From NCBI GenBank assembly GCA_960531495.1, contig OY482866.1, forward strand, positions 13,083,865 through 13,147,864: a stretch of DNA of 64,000 nt. The letters run 5' to 3'. The notes under the pieces are model-generated. The model did no database searches. It was not told the DNA's origin and worked only from the letters and a program-made list of their open reading frames with translations. Both the position numbers and the translations under genes were made by a program. Shown piece after piece: positions 18,452 through 30,350 of the stretch. Source of the DNA: Zeus faber. Taxonomy: Eukaryota > Chordata > Actinopteri > Zeiformes > Zeidae. Position 1 is the first letter of the stretch. The number at the start of each line of letters is the position of its first letter.

Positions 18452-18457
18452 TTTATT
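18452..18457 (-). terminator. alpk1: AATAAA immediately after the alpk1 stop codon
   Basis: In gene orientation AATAAA begins 5 nt after the TAA stop (18463-18465) and is followed by an A-run. If used, the 3' UTR would be only about 20-30 nt. It may simply be an A-rich coincidence, with the real signal further downstream. Confidence 0.3.
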
Positions 18458-18462
18458 AATTC

Positions 18463-21400
18463 TTATTTGGGAGGGAATCCGCCCACCCGGGGCAGCTTGA
18501 GCCAGCGGCAGATGACGTTGCATTCTGGCCCGTGCTGCTCCTCCAGGAAGTATTTGAGGCCGCGGTCGGCGAAGTTGGACGGCCCTCTGGGAGTCCTCAG
18601 AGAGTGGATCTGGGGGTCCGTCAGGTACGTCAGGCCTTTACCGTTGGCCGTCACCCACCCTGTGTTCGGTGGAGGGGGGGGGGGGAAGAAAAAAAAAAAA
18701 GAGGGTGAGCCGCGCGGTGTTGGCGAGCGTCCGAACTCTCCGGTCTCACGTCCGACACGCACCTTGCAGGTCGACCACGACCTCCTGAAGGCCGGAGAAC
18801 TGGTAGGCAAAGTGTCCGAAGGCGATGCCGTACTCCGTGGCCCGGAAGCGCTCGTCCTTCTTGCCGGTGTTGTTGGTGAGCTTGACAAAGTCGCCGAGCA
18901 TGTAGGGCTCCACCGTGATGCAGCCGGTGATCTCACCTCCCTCCAGCGTCTGCTCCGCGCACAAGAAAAACCCCCCAAAAAAACAACAACAAACAAACAA
19001 ACGAGAGAAGTGGAAATTGGAAATCGGTATTGGTTGCCGTGCTAGCAACAGCTTGTTACTGTGAACTAATCTGTTATTATCAAGCTTTGCCAATTTGTCG
19101 TCACAGTAGAGACTGCCGCAACCGAAACCTTTTCACAATTTCTGCGTGCGAAACTGAAGACGTTGAGACATTTATCCTCAACGTGGGGTCCTGGGGCCTC
19201 CGAGAGGTCCTTCAACAGGTTCCAGGGGCTGGATTGGACTCCGACATCATTTCATTTACACGATGTCGGCACCGTTAGAGAACGTCCAACGATGACTCTC
19301 TCGATCATAGTTTCGCTGTGTAGAACGATATGGAAGTTTGGGCCTAAATCATATCCAATAAAACTCTTCTCAGATTGGGGCGGGGCCCAGAGACTCGGGA
19401 GGTAGAGCGGGTCGTCGAGCAAGGGGAGGGTTGCCGTTTCGATCCCCGGCTCCACCTGGTAGCGTGCTGATGTGTCCTTGAGCAAGGCGCTTGACCCCCT
19501 AACTGCCCCCCCGGGCGCCTCTACATGGCAGCCCACTGCTCCTAGATACATCAGATACTAAGTAAAATGCAGAGAAATTGCAAATTTCCCTGTTGTGGCA
19601 ATGATAAGGGGATATAAAAATTGATAAAAAAAACCAACATTATCAAATCGGGTCTGTGGCCTGATGCGCATCAACTTGAAGATGCTTGATACGGGACAAA
19701 AAGTTTTAGAATCACTGATCTACACTGTGAACCACGGTGGTGGGAAAGGTCAAAAGAATTACAAATCAAATTCAATTTCGGGGAGACTGGATCTCGTGCG
19801 CGGAGCTGACCAGCAGAACTTCGGAGGGGATGAAGAAGATCTGGGCCGTGACTTCCTGTTCGTGGAGTCTCTTGTTGAACTCCGTCACGTAGTACTGCGC
19901 CGTCATCTGCCGCTCCACGTCGTTCAGGTGGAACTGGATCTCTTTCGGCACCAGGTAATCCTTCCCCACGTAGCTGAGGAGGACAGTTGGTAGCTCAGAC
20001 ATACGTTTTTACAGACAATATTTACACCTTGTAGTCCCCCTCCATCTCACTCTAAATGGAACGCAGCGGTGCGGTTGGCAGGTGAACATCGTGGATTGGC
20101 AACACGGTGGCCAATGAAAAAAATAAGGCAATTTTTTTTTTACAAAAAAATGTTCTTTTTTAAACTGGGCTTGTTGTTAAATGGGTGACTGTCGGATTGT
20201 AAACAGATAATATGATGTCCATGCTCCAACTCCAGCATGAAATCAATTTCTGCAAAAAAATACAGCGTATGTCAGGAGTAGGCTATTGGACGAAACAAAG
20301 TGAGTAAAAACGGATGAACAGAACGAGCAAATGCCGCGCCGCGTCACACCGTCTCCCCGCCGCTCCTCCAGAGAGAGCGGTGCACCGTGCAGCCGTGCCT
20401 GTCTTTATGTTAGATCTATTTATTTTCATTTTATTTCCTACATGAATTCAACGATTTTTTTTCAACACAACTGAGTTAAGGGTCCCGTTCCAAGAAAGAC
20501 CTGTGTGTCCCCGCTGTCCCCTGTTGCTTTCCGTTGCTATGGCACTACATTTAGTAAAAACTGGATGTTTTTGTGTAAATACTTGACCTGTATATAATAA
20601 GTACAGCACTTCTGTAATAGGGAGACACTATTTCTCGACCAGGCTCTAATATGACGATGTTTATTATTATTTATTGGTTTTGTAGTTTAGAATTATTTAT
20701 TTTTCATTCTGAAGTTTTTTTTTTTTTTTTTTTTTTTACAAAGTTCATTTATCTAGTTGATACAATTTTTTATTGAAAATAAGTGCACTGCAGAGACAAT
20801 GCAGACAATAACATTAGTGTTAAATAAATGTTATTTTAATTTCAGCAATTTTGTGTCTCATTTGTTATTTATTAAATTGTTGTATTTTATAAGATGCAAC
20901 AAAAACAAAAAAGAACAAAACAAAACAACAACAACAACAACAACATGGCATTATATATATCGGCCAACGGCCACTCTGCTCTCTAATCTATATCGGCATC
21001 GGCCATTGAAAAACCCATAACGGTTGGCCGCTCATTTCGGCTGAAATATTCCATGCTTTCACGGTCACCTGCTGAGCCGTTCCTCCTGGTGTAAGAACTG
21101 CACCCACAACGCCGCTCTCTGCTTTCCCTGCATCCCCATCGGCTCTCCGATGTATGCGCAGGTCTGCCTGCCTGTCCACAAACCAGTGGCCCTGGAGAAC
21201 TTCAGGTGGAGAGCACCTGGCGCAGAGGTAAACAAGCCGTTTAAATCCCCCCCCCCAAAAAAACAAACAAAACCCCCCCCAAAAAAACACAATGATTATA
21301 TTACTATGTGATGACCAATAGTGTTAGAGAATGACAGAAACTCACTGTAAACGCTTCTGTGTTTCTTGATCTTGAATTTGGTCTTGTCACTCTGCAACCT

Positions 21401-24400
21401 CTTCAACAGGCATTCATGACAAATCCCGGCCAGAAGCGCTCGATAGTCCTGCTGGGTCAACAGATAGGGCCTCTCTGGGCTGGCACTACCTGCGGCATTT
21501 TGCTTCAGGCAGCTGTAGCACGAGGGGTTCTGGTGGCCGGAGGGACTCGTTTTTTCCCCGCCGTGTTTGGTGCCGGCCCATCCTGCCTCTTTCCCTTCCA
21601 GCACTTCGAATGGGCTCCCTGCGGAGTCCTCGGTGGAGCCGCATGGCCCCGGAGCACACGGCCCGGGGGCTGCCCGACAGGCTGAGGAAGGGTTCTGGGC
21701 AGCGGGCCGGGGGCTGTAGGGAGGCGAGTCCGTCTCCGTCTCTGCATTCACATCCACGTGGTAGCTCTGTAGTGAGCCGGGCTTGGGCGAGGCCGGGCCT
21801 CCCCCCCCGGGTGCGGCCCCAGCAGGACATTTGTGGTCGTCCGCTGAATCGCCGGTATCGGGGTTAACCAGCAGGGAGAAACTGTCGCCGGAACCGAACG
21901 GCTCGCTGCTCTGCCGTTCTCCTGGTTTCGGTTGGCTGGTTTTGCGTGGGTCAGGGGAGTTGGGGACGGGTGAGATTTTCTCCCATGACGACTGGGAGCT
22001 GAAGCTGCCATTCGGGGAGCTGGAGGACATTCCTAGATTTAGCTGGGATACGGACTGAGTCGCTCCGCTAGTCCCCGAAGGTTTTGGAGACCCACTGAGG
22101 ATGTCTGTGATCCAATCCTCACTTCCCACCGTCTCTATGGCGGCCTGTAACACTTCGAACTGCTCCATGTCACTTCCTGTGCTGGAGGTGGACCCCTGTG
22201 CTGCCTTTGAGCTGACCACGGCTTTGTAGCCAACGTTGGTTTGATTCCTGTTCCCCTCTAGATCGCCGCCAGACCTGTTGTCCCTCACCCCTCCTTCAGC
22301 GTTACGTTGGAGCTCCCCAGCGCTGCTGCCGGGCCGAGGGGAGCGGCTCAAAGAGAACTCCTGCCACGAAGAGCCGAGGCTTGAGTCCGTACTTCCCAGG
22401 GTGCTGCCGAGCTCCTCCTTTTGAGGCGGACTCTCGGGGTGTGCACACAAAGCCTCCTCCTGCGGTGGCTCCTCTTCCGCCGCGTCCCCCGTCACTCCGC
22501 AGCTCTCGGTGGCGCACTCTCTGGCCAGGGCGCCGACGGTCGTCCCAAGCGCGGTTATGCACAGCCGCCAACCGTCTCTCCCCGCGCCCCTCCCCGAGCA
22601 TTCCCCGCCGTCGGCCTCACACAGGGACGCGTGGTACTTCCGGAACCTCCCGATGACAAGGGAGAATCTGGAAAGGGTGAAATCGATCGGCCTCTCCGTG
22701 ATGTTTCGGTAGCTATCGGGGATGAAAGACCCAGCGTCCGAGTTGGGGAAGCGTTTCACCTGCAGCAGGCCCTTGACTTGGCCGACCAGTCGCATGATCT
22801 CGCCGCAGAGGACGTCTCGCTCCTGGCTACCTGCGTGGCAGTAGTCGTAGAAGCGGGCCAGGGCTTTCTGGCAAGCTGGCACTGCCTGCGTCCACTCTGG
22901 ACAAACACCCAGCCACTTGTGGACGACGGTGAGGGAGTAAGCAGCCTTGATGAAGGTGTGGAGCTCCTGCTTGCTGATGACCGGCTCGCCCTCTGCCTTG
23001 GTGAGCAGGCCGATTTCAAAGGCCTCCCTGGCCCGCAGGAGGAAGGAGCGCCTCTCAGAGGGAGGGCAGCCTATCGAAAAACTGTACGACAGCAAGCACG
23101 TCCCCTGAGCGGCCTGAAATAGAGGGTTTGCCACTGACTTCTTGTGAACTACATAAAGGGGCGAATTCATAAAAGGATTGCACGGGTGCTAAACTGGCAC
23201 ATGACAGAAAAAACGAGAGCCTACTTCACAAAGCACCCACAAAAAGTGAAATGCACCGCCAAATGCGCTGCCACGAAAATAGCATCTCGTGTGCTGGTGC
23301 AATTTGCAGTATTTCTATTAGGTATCATTCATACATTTGGCACAAAATTGGCCCCTTTTTATGCAACTGAGCCTCGTTGCAAAAAAACGTCCAATTCACA
23401 AACGGACGCGAATAGCTATTAGCTTATAGCTTAGAGTGAAATTATTTCTGTCTGCAGAGAGCTGGTAGAAACTGCCCGGAGACCAAAGAAATAATTAAAA
23501 AAGGTAGCGGTGCACGTTGTCAGGGAGCTGGTGCACATTGATCAGGGGTGTCACACGCAGACTTTCTATTGATCGGTCGATCATATTTTTCCGTTATTAT
23601 TAGAATTAAAATTACTGTCATGGCATCCTGTAGCGATGCCTTGAACGGGCAGCAGCCCGTGGTTTTCAAAACGCACTCCAAAAGCAACTTGTTGAAACTT
23701 TGATTAATTTATTGTACAAATAAGGCATTACAAATGTTGACAAAACGGTTCTATAATTCGTATTAAACTCAAAGGATATTGAAAAAAAACCTGTTAAAGC
23801 TAAAGGGGATAGCGATAAAGCGGTTGCTGCTGTTGGCAGCAGTCGGATAGCTGTCGACCAGATTTACACCAGATCTGGTTGCAACCTCTACAAGAAGTTC
23901 CTCGTAATTTTACATTTTCTCTAAACACTTCAGATCAAAATATCTACTTTCCAACAATTATTTAAAGATTTATATATTTTTAGGACTGATAATTCATAAA
24001 ACAGGCAAGTATCGCGTAGTGTAGAGCAGTACCGTAAATGTGTAATGACCGCCCCCATGCAAGGATCATTTACTTTGCCACACGGTGATTGCGATCTTAT
24101 CAAAAACAAGGACAAATGACACTCGGCAGCAAAACTTCCTGGGCGTCATATCATTGGCGCAACATCGTTTGTGGATCAGACGCTGAGACGGCGCAGAGAG
24201 CGGGCGCAACTGAGGCGCAATTCATGGTGCTATTAGCGGCCGCGATCCATTTCTCTGTGAATTCGCCCCACTTTCATACATATATGCAGTGAAATGTAAT
24301 AAAAGTCGACCGGAGCGCCGGCGCGGGCGACCGCAAGGGGCGGCGCCACTATCGCCGTGTGTCTGGGCTCGGCGACTCACCACATTGGTCAACACGTAGA

Positions 24401-27400
24401 GCGAAGCGTACTGGCTGTACACGACCGCCATCTTGGCTGCCTCGGCTGCGGAGAGGAGACGGTGGCTGGAGTCCCCTAGGAAAGACTAGCACAGGGGGTG
24501 CTACTACGACTACTACAAGGGCAGCTGGACAACAACAAAGCAGTCAAGTCTCAGGGGCGCTTACTAAATCGATATCCGGATTTGTCTTGAAGGCGCGGAA
24601 GTCCTCGTCGTTCATAGACACCAGTATGTTGGCCAAAACTCCGAGAGACGTTCCGATGCCCTGCGATATGCAAATAAGGAAGGTGCGCGTTACTGTGGAA
24701 CATTGGCTTTTTGGAATGTTAAAGTGCGGGAGAAAAAAAAAGTGCCACTTTTCTTTTTGGAAAGACGTACCTTTTTATCAGGTTGAGGGAGAGCGTAGTA
24801 GCCGACCAGCGAGGCCCAGACGAGCTCTGCCGCCTCCAGCCACAGCCCTGATACGAAGCGTAGTTTGGCACGTCAAAGAACGGACTTTTTCCTCAAGCTT
24901 TTTTTCGATTATTTTTCATTATCAACCACCCCACCTAGTTTTTGTAAAACCAATCCACGCACTTGCACGCTGACCGCCTGCACCAGAACCCTGTCGCTTT
25001 CAGAGTGGTACGTCCAGCAGCCTGTATTTGAAAGATTTTCATTTTATTTTTTTCAAGTCACGTTATTGGTGGGCTGTGGACAAACCGCGAAAACACCTTT
25101 TTGAAAGAATTATACAAAATGGTATGAGCTATCTGTTTCATAATGAAGCAGGAATCATTCGTATGTGTTATTTAAATGCATGAAAGCGTCATTAAATCTC
25201 GTAAAGTCTTTGTGGAACGAATAACATAATGCACACAGATAGGGAAATTGTGCGTCAAACACATGAAAATACAGATACGATTTTCCAAGTTTGCAAAGAG
25301 CAGTTTTTACAAATAAAAAAACCCATGCCTTGTTACTATCATTATTATTATTAGCCTATTTTCCATTCAGTCTCTAGCGAGACACATTAAAGGTCCTGAA
25401 ACACATTGGGCTGGCTTAGTCTATATCATGCTTTAGAGCAGCGAGTCCCAACCGTTTTGGAGTCACGGCCCACGTAAAAATCTCAAAAGTGTTCGTGGCC
25501 CACATCCGACCAGAAGTAATATAGGAGCCAAACAGTGTGTTCTCAGAGGACGTATATTTTAACAATCACATGAATTTTCATACATACAGGGCAGTAGTGG
25601 TAAAGCAAAAAAAGAGGTGTGTTAAAAATAACCTTATATCTATGGATTTTTCGCGTCACGTTAGTAACGGTATCTAGTCAGCGCTGTCTGAAGGGCGCAG
25701 TGTTTTGAAAGTAGCCTAATGACTCACGCCAGCGTTGATAAAACTAACGATAACAGGAGCACATTAATATGAACTCACCTCATGAGAAGGCTGATGTTGC
25801 ATGCCTAATGCTCTGTGTCTGGCTAAAAGTACCACAGTCTCAGGCGAAGCTCCGGCTCCACGTTCAGTGTATTGCTGTATTTCGTCTTCAATGCCACAAG
25901 CGCCGAAAAGCCAGTCTCACAGAGATACATCGTCGGGGAGAGGCGTCAGAAATGGCACAGCTCTGTCGGACGGATCGGGATACTCAGAAGCAACATGAAG
26001 CCAAATGTTTGTCAGGTACTTCTGTGGGAAAGCCAGTTTCAATGCACTGTCGCCGGAGTTCCACCATGTTGTCCTTCTCTTTTGCGCTCAGGCCTGTGAG
26101 GGTCTCGTCACTGCGGCTGGCGAAGCGGTTTTTCGATCCGGCTGCACTGCACATCTGGGATGGGGAAGTGTTCGCGCAGCTTAGTCCTCAAACTGCGCTG
26201 GTGCTCTTTGACATGATTGATCACGGTGGCAGGAAGCCGCATTTTCTCCTTTGTCAAAAAATCCAACAGATTCTCAAACTTGTCGACGTTTCTCGAACTC
26301 GCCTGGCCCACATATCCATTTTTCTTATGTTTGCTTCTATTTAATTCTGGACATTGAACACGGTCACTTCTTTTCCTTGGAGACTGAGGTTGAGTCCATT
26401 ACAGTGGCTGAAAATGTCCGCCAGGTATTCCGATGTAGCCGGCCACTCAAAATAACTGAAGCGATGTGCAAGTTCAAACTTTGTGTCGAGAAAAAACACC
26501 CTCACCTCATCCCGCAATTCGAAAAGTCACATCAGTACCTTCCCCCGATGAGAGCCACCGGACTTCGGTGTGTAACAGAAGCTGCTTATGGTCACTGCCC
26601 ATCTCGTCACATAAAACGGCAAATAAAGGTGATTGCAGCGGGCGGCTTTTAATGAAGTTGACTCTGACCGCCTCATCTACAACAGTCTTAAGATTTGCAG
26701 CATTTTCTTTACAGCCAGGGCTGCTCTGTGTATACTGCAGTGGATGGATGTTACGAGTGGCGCCACAGCTTTCACCCGGGAGATGACTCCACTGTGCTGG
26801 CTCAGTGTTTCACTCCCACACGTTTGGACCAATCAACCCCCTTTGAAACTATGAAGGCGTTCAGAATGTCAAAAATGGCCTCGGCCGTTGAGCGCGTCGG
26901 TAAAGATTTGCAAAAACAGGAACTCTTCTTTTATCTCTCCTTTGTTTTCATACCATACATGGGCAAGCATGTTTGACAGATTTGTGATGTCGATTCATCC
27001 AGTTGGAGGGCAAAAAGGCGACAAATTCTCTACCGTCTCTTCAATCTTGCGTTTGACTGAGTTATCAGACGATGAGATGAGGTTGATTGGCTCGCACGCC
27101 TTCTCTGCCAACATCACCCCCACGATCACTTTTGTGGCAGGAAGGATTTAATTCTCCTCGATTGTATGGGGCTTACTAGGCTTGGCTGACCCGATAGGAC
27201 GCTTCCACTGCCTTAGCGTTCTCGTGCCCATACGTGACGTTTCGATGACTTTCTTCTTGCCCTGATGCTCCTTAAGTTTATTATCGAAAAATTGAAGCGG
27301 CTTGGACATGTCCTGCTGGTGTTTTGTCTCGAGGTGACGGCGCAGTTTACATGGCTTCAGAGCTTGGTTTGATAAAATCTCAGGACACATCACGCACGGC

Positions 27401-30124
27401 GGTAACGGTTCATCTTCCGTGCCGGTCCAAAAAAATCCCATGGGACTGTCCCGCCTGCCCCATGGACTTCGCTTGTGGATGACGTACCAATGGCTTCTCT
27501 CCTTTTCAGTGTGCCTGATGCTAGCCAACCATCCATTTTGATTATCACCTCAAGTTAAAAAATGTAAGGGTGCACGTCGATCGTGGTCCGGCTCGGACGT
27601 AGTACGCCCGAACATAAGTTCCTATCTATCAGTGATGATGCAGTTCTGAAGGTTTTAAAGAAAAAATACCATGAATGATTCTTTTTTTTTTTACATTTAA
27701 AAAAGCTTTTGTAATTTATAATTTTGTATTTCTTTTTTCAATAAAATCGATGTGTTTTGCCCATGATTTGGCGGCCCACTTGCAATGCCTTCACGGCCTA
27801 TAGGTTGGAAATCGCTGCTTTAGAGACTTTTTAATGTAATTACGAGAGCATCGAACATACCAGTTGCGCCACTGCTGTTAATCAGATTGCTCAGTATATA
27901 CTCAGCCTTCTGCAATTTTCCTGTGGGCGAGAGAAATGAAAAAATCTGATAAAATTATGTCCACATTTACCGATATAAAACATTATCTTAATTAAGAAAT
28001 ATTCCTCCACCACCCACCCAGAGTAGTAATAGTTTTTTACCATCAATATTGGTATTATGCAACTTTATAATGCCTTCACAACTGTATATTAGGGATGCAA
28101 CGGTACACGGTAGGTTATCGAACTGTTCGGTACGCCCCCTACGGTTCAATACGCACAGGTGAACCGTGGTATTACAGTATCACGGTACCACTGTAGAAGT
28201 GCACTGGACGTGTAGGCACGGCGTGGGGTCCGCGCAGCATTTCTCTTTTTTTTTTGCACTAAAGGTCTATTTTTATTTTTTTTTTTAAACAGCTACGCAG
28301 CCTTGATAGATAGAAACACAAGATAAAACTACATAGATATGTTCAGTAAAGGGTGCCATCAATCAAGGCGTCCAGTGGGTAAATAACCCCTGGGATGGCT
28401 GCGCTACCGTTTTATTACCAACATCTCGTCACCACGTCGTTCACGAAACTATCCGGTTCCTTTGAACGTTTTGTTTTTTTGTGGGAATGAAGGGAACCGA
28501 GTCTCGCTGGTTGATGAGCACTTGTCTTTTTGGTCAGGTTTCACAGTTTAATGTTTAATGTTATTTTTTAAGTTGCCGTCTCCTGCCGCCGGCAAATGTT
28601 TCCCCCTCCATGTGAGAGATAGTCTATGCTCCTCCCTCGTCGGGAGGTGCCCTGGCTGAAAAGGAGCGCACCCGCTGTCACGTCGGGCTCACAAAGCGAA
28701 GGCTTTCAAGAAGTTATTTCACTATTATTATTCATGTGTGAAAAATACTGTTTATACCTGTTCTCCACAAAAATAACTAACTACACTGGTTTTATATTAT
28801 TTATTTTTTTATTGTGTATCGTTTTTAAAATATTATATATATATATATATATACATATAAATAAATAAATATTGAATGGAAATTAATATCTGAATTACCC
28901 ACTGTCCTGGACACCTCGCCCTTAATTAGATGAACTTATGCAAATTATAACAACCCACCAATGAACTTGAACCCCCCATAGTCATACACATAGAGCATTA
29001 CACTACTTATTTGTGGCGGACTACTATAAAAACCTTTTTTACACCTTTTAATGATTTAATAAAAAATAAATTGTAAATATAAAGATACCGAAACCGTACC
29101 ATAACCGTGGCCCCAAAACCGTGACACATATCAAACCATGAGCCCACCGTGCTGTTGCATCCCCACTGTATATATCAATATTTAATTGCAATGTTCATGC
29201 AAAATGACAGAATGAAAACACAGAAAGTCCTCTCGCACACCTCTTTACGCTGCATAGTCCTCTTTATATTAAATGTAATAGTGTATTTAAACATACACTC
29301 TAGGTATTTACCAACAAACACACACAGAAACATAAGACAACGCCCTAGCCAACGCCTGCCTCCGGCCCACCTTACCGGAGTTGAGGTAGACCCTTGCTTG
29401 TCGTATGACCAGCTGGGGGGCCACCGGGGTGTCCGGGTGGCGTCGGTGGAGGAGCTTGGTGATCTTCAGCAGCCGACTGGACTCGTCCATCCAGTAGAGG
29501 AAGCGGTCGACCAGGAAGACCACCGCCAGCGCCCAGCAGGCCTCGCCGACCGCGATGGACGCCTTCAGTAGAGCCTTGAAGCGCGGCGGACATATTTGTT
29601 CGGAGACGCTTTATAAAACGCCGTGGCATTCGGTAATTCGATTATTTGGACTTTGTGCCCTTACCAGGAGCTGCAGTAGATGCCGGCGGATCAGGTCGGT
29701 GAGGTTGGCCTTGTCCCGGGAGCCGGGGGATTTCTTATATTGCCACTTCTCCGGCACGAAGGGCCACTTCATCTCGACGGCCTCCCGGAGGAGCAGGGCC
29801 AGCTCCGCGCACAGGGCCTCTGTCGGCACGAGAAAGAAACAATGACGTTGGCCTGGATGTGAAAATAACAAAAACAAAAACGTGAAATCCCTCCGGCGCG
29901 AGGAGAATGGAAAGTTCACATGTAACCCCATGGGTCCACAGGTGGGAGCTTTTTGGGGACCCGCTCCACTGTGGCGCGAGCAGACACGTGCGCGCAGCGT
30001 CCTCTGTCGGTTCACCTCGGTTCCTGCAGAAGCTGAGCCGAGCCTCTTCACTGGGCGGGACGGCCTGTTGTGACGCTGCTTCAAGGCAGTCCTCCAGCCA
30101 GACCCCCACCTCCTGGCTGTCCAT
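18463..30124 (-). CDS. alpk1: alpha-protein kinase 1, ADP-heptose receptor
   Basis: ALPK1 is the cytosolic receptor for bacterial ADP-heptose; on binding, its alpha-kinase domain phosphorylates TIFA and drives NF-kB signalling (family knowledge). Exons in transcript order: 30016-30124, 29665-29819, 29376-29574, 27861-27920, 24935-25021, 24771-24847, 24565-24660, 24381-24485, 21346-23113, 21069-21216, 19811-19973, 18763-18949 and 18463-18659. All phases fit, giving 1116 residues (human 1244). The N-terminal sensor domain (about 1-440) keeps [22 protein letters not shown] and LPQPDKKG, which hold residues reported to bind ADP-heptose (from memory). A large low-complexity linker follows. The alpha-kinase domain (about 900-1116) has [33 protein letters not shown], the Gly-rich [13 protein letters not shown] and zinc-ligand Cys in ECNVICRWL. 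The start exon has an acceptor 1 nt before ATG, so a non-coding first exon must lie above 30140. Introns carry two hAT elements. Confidence 0.97.
19383..19600 (+). mobile_element. tRNA-derived SINE
   Basis: It has a box A-like region (GGTAGAGCGGGTCGTC), a box B-like GTTTCGATCCCCGGC about 25-30 nt later, then the common fish SINE body phrases GTGTCCTTGAGCAAGGC and GCTTGACCCC. It sits in alpk1, in the intron between exons 19811-19973 and 18763-18949, antisense to the gene. Recognised by pattern only; it is not a functional tRNA. Confidence 0.75.
20290..21030 (+). repeat. dispersed repeat, copy 2
   Basis: Second copy of the 2820-3545 repeat, in the same orientation, inside the alpk1 intron between exons 21069-21216 and 19811-19973. 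It includes poly-T at about 20717 and an (AAC)n run at 20926-20944. The right end reads GGCATCGGCCATTGAAAAAC, close to known fish DNA-transposon termini. Confidence 0.45.
23158..24269. mobile_element. 1.1-kb element with 12-bp perfect inverted ends
   Basis: GGGGCGAATTCA at 23158-23169 is exactly inverted at 24258-24269 (TGAATTCGCCCC). Similarity extends weakly inward. No transposase frame and no clear target duplication were found, so the superfamily is open (PIF/Harbinger-like or hAT-like). It occupies 1112 of the 1267 nt of one alpk1 intron. Confidence 0.5.
25439..27817 (-). mobile_element. hAT DNA transposon with exact 8-bp target duplication
   Basis: The ends are CAGCGAGTCCCAACC and, from the right end reverse-complemented, CAGCGATTTCCAACC (13 of 15 identical). 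CTTTAGAG lies directly outside both ends (25431-25438 and 27818-27825), the 8-bp duplication expected for hAT. The interior encodes a broken transposase on the minus strand with a BED zinc finger. It was inserted in the alpk1 intron 36 bp past the donor of the 60-nt exon 27861-27920. Confidence 0.92.
26108..27528 (-). pseudogene. degraded hAT transposase, ZBED/SCAND3-like
   Basis: An N-terminal frame of 126 codons (27528 down to a stop at 27148) contains a BED zinc finger, CVMCPEIL ... HLETKH, followed by [11 protein letters not shown]. Past the stop, the same frame continues with transposase-like residues ([20 protein letters not shown]). A downstream fragment at 26108-26311 reads [20 protein letters not shown]. 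Several stops and frame changes separate these parts, so it is non-functional. Assignment to the ZBED5/SCAND3 group is from motif recognition. Confidence 0.75.
28089..29164. mobile_element. non-autonomous hAT-like element, 8-bp target duplication
   Basis: The left end is TTAGGGATGCAACGGTACAC; the right end, reverse-complemented, is GGGGATGCAACAGCACGGTG. ACTGTATA flanks both sides (28081-28088 and 29165-29172). Internal CGGTA/ACCGTG-rich subterminal regions are typical of a common fish hAT MITE-like group. It has no coding capacity. It sits in the alpk1 intron between exons 29376-29574 and 27861-27920. Confidence 0.8.
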
Positions 30125-30239
30125 GCTGGGTGGGGCAGAATTTAGGCAAGTGTAGGTAAGTGATCTACTAAAAATATACATTTTTTTGCTTACCATTTTA
30201 TTTGTATTTTACTCCTGATTTGTTCTTTTCTTTTTTTCC

Positions 30240-30350
30240 CCCCTGTAGCGCCTTGAGATTGGTCCCCAATCAAAGGTGCATTATAAATGAAATGTATTAT
30301 TATTATTATTGTTATTATTATTATTAGTAGTAGTAGTAGTAGTAGTATTG
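30240..30350 (+). mobile_element. LINE/SINE 3' tail with (ATT)n
   Basis: TGTAGCGCCTTGAGATTGG, then TTATAAATGAAATGTATTATT, running into (ATT)n(AGT)n. This is the standard end of many fish L2-type retroelements (GCGCTATATAAAT..ATTATT). Confidence 0.55.

Larger units (their letters stand above)
17021..18462. other. intergenic ependymin gene-alpk1, repeats only
   Basis: It contains the ependymin promoter, a (GT)n(AT)n compound microsatellite at 17287-17350 and a minus-orientation copy of the tccttgaaaatg dispersed repeat at about 17790-18230. No gene is seen. Confidence 0.6.

Noticed and set aside
19383..19470. tRNA gene
   Set aside because: Box A/B-like signals are present, but the cloverleaf is degenerate and the 3' side continues into a SINE body.
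22421..23122. Plus-strand frame of 233 codons
   Set aside because: Antisense to the large alpk1 exon, whose own frame aligns with ALPK1.
23144..23422. 92-codon plus-strand frame beside alpk1 exon 9
   Set aside because: Lies mostly in the inverted-end element and intron; no recognisable protein motif.
27148..27528. Functional ZBED-type host gene
   Set aside because: Its downstream frames are broken and it lies within terminal inverted repeats and a target duplication, so it is a decayed transposase.
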